From Natribaculum breve (GTDB lineage Archaea > Halobacteriota > Halobacteria > Halobacteriales > Natrialbaceae): 64,000 nucleotides of DNA. Below are positions 63,497 through 64,000 of this stretch, one piece after another. Both the position numbers and the translations under genes were made by a program. How positions within the stretch are numbered: position 1 is the stretch's first letter; each line of letters starts with the position of its first letter. Below the pieces are notes generated by a model. That model did no database searches. It saw only the letters and a program-made list of their open reading frames with translations, and was not told the origin of the DNA. Location of the stretch: the NCBI RefSeq assembly GCF_023008585.1, contig NZ_CP095390.1:2666001-2730000 (forward strand), in the 5' to 3' direction.

Positions 63497-64000
63497 ATGC
63501 AAAAGCCACTACTCGTTACGGAGTTTCTCGACCGGGCGCGCGAGTACTACGCGGACGACGAGGCGGTCGTCGCGACGACCGGCGAACGGTACACGTACGG
63601 CGAACTCGGCGAGCGCGCCGACCGGTTCTCGGCCGCGTTGCAGCAGCGGGGCATCGAGAAAGGCGACCGCGTGGCAGTACTCGACCCCAACACGCACTAC
63701 CACCTCGAGGCGGCCTACGGGTCGATGCAGATCGGGGCGGTTCACACGCCGCTGAACTACCGGCTGACGCCCGACGACTTCGCGTACATCCTCGAGGACG
63801 CGGGCGTGGACGCGATCTACGCCGACTACGAGTACGTAGAGAAGATCGAACCGATCCGCGAGGAGGTGCCGACGGAGACGTTCGTGACGAACGACGCCGA
63901 CGCCGTCGACGGCGACTGGGAGGAGTTCGACGACGTGCTCGAGGACGCGGGCACCGAGTACGAGCGGCCGACGATGGTCGAAGACGAGGTCATCACGATC
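63497..64000 (+). CDS. AMP-dependent acyl-CoA synthetase, N-terminal part (cut by window edge)
   Basis: 168 visible codons from ATG 63497 (MQKPLLVTEFLDRAREYYAD). VVATTGERYTYGELGERADR, FSAALQQRGIEKGDRVAVLD, PNTHYHLEAAYGSMQIGAVH and TPLNYRLTPDDFAYILEDAG are the N-terminal blocks of medium/long-chain acyl-CoA ligases of the ANL superfamily. The AMP-binding core motif is beyond the edge. It sits 191 bases after atpB with its own AT-rich upstream region (ACGATAATGAATAATCG). Confidence 0.88.
   Translation, partial: MQKPLLVTEFLDRAREYYADDEAVVATTGERYTYGELGERADRFSAALQQRGIEKGDRVAVLDPNTHYHLEAAYGSMQIGAVHTPLNYRLTPDDFAYILEDAGVDAIYADYEYVEKIEPIREEVPTETFVTNDADAVDGDWEEFDDVLEDAGTEYERPTMVEDEVITI

Overview
The window is a GC-rich chromosomal segment from a haloarchaeon (class Halobacteria). 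The evidence is the very acidic proteome, TATA-type promoters about 26-30 bases ahead of start codons (often leaderless), an archaeal split-subunit RNA polymerase operon, an A-type ATP synthase operon, SepF, Tfx, RPA/RPA-associated pairs, HalOD1, a Tat lipoprotein and a type IV pilin. The protein style suggests a Natrialba/Natrinema-like group, but sequence reading alone cannot fix the genus.

Left part (1-12 kb): the start of an RNA 3'-phosphate cyclase gene, a GNAT acetyltransferase, a short RNase R/RNB protein, an ABC-2 exporter pair, a PUA protein, a DUF1028 protein, sepF, elongation factor 2, a HEXXH metalloprotease-like protein and a DUF4382 Tat lipoprotein that begins right behind an 80-bp palindromic repeat.

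11-22 kb, minus strand: the transcription/translation cluster rpoH-rpoB''-rpoB'-rpoA'-rpoA''-nusA-[FMN lactate-oxidase-like gene]-rps12-rps7. EF-2 lies further downstream on the same strand, separated by two opposite-strand genes.

22-24 kb: two tRNA-Asp(GTC) genes. Each is followed by a head-to-tail array of 173- and 152-base units that end in a copy of the last 22 bases of the tRNA. This is the most unusual structure in the window.

24-50 kb: mostly housekeeping and conserved haloarchaeal genes. They include CDGSH, HerA-like ATPase, Pcm, M29 aminopeptidase, type II GAPDH, Hsp20, two SDRs, ATP-grasp, L10e, an S2P-CBS protease, tRNA-His, RPA with its partner, sulfite-oxidase-like protein, mannose-1-P guanylyltransferase, protoglobin, Tfx, TRAM, EtfBA, GGPP synthase, DUF373 and a radical SAM protein. 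One small gene (27808-28191) is interrupted by an in-frame TGA.

50-64 kb: a 500-base gene-free stretch, a membrane-anchored HTH regulator divergent from a secreted-protein/pilin pair, a methyltransferase, and the ATP synthase operon H-I-K-E-C-F-A-B. The operon is followed by an acyl-CoA synthetase cut by the window edge; subunit D does not follow B within the window.

Two families of short palindromic (MITE-like) elements are scattered here: three 80-bp copies plus a diverged 109-bp relative, and one 82-bp copy plus a half copy fused to an 80-bp element.
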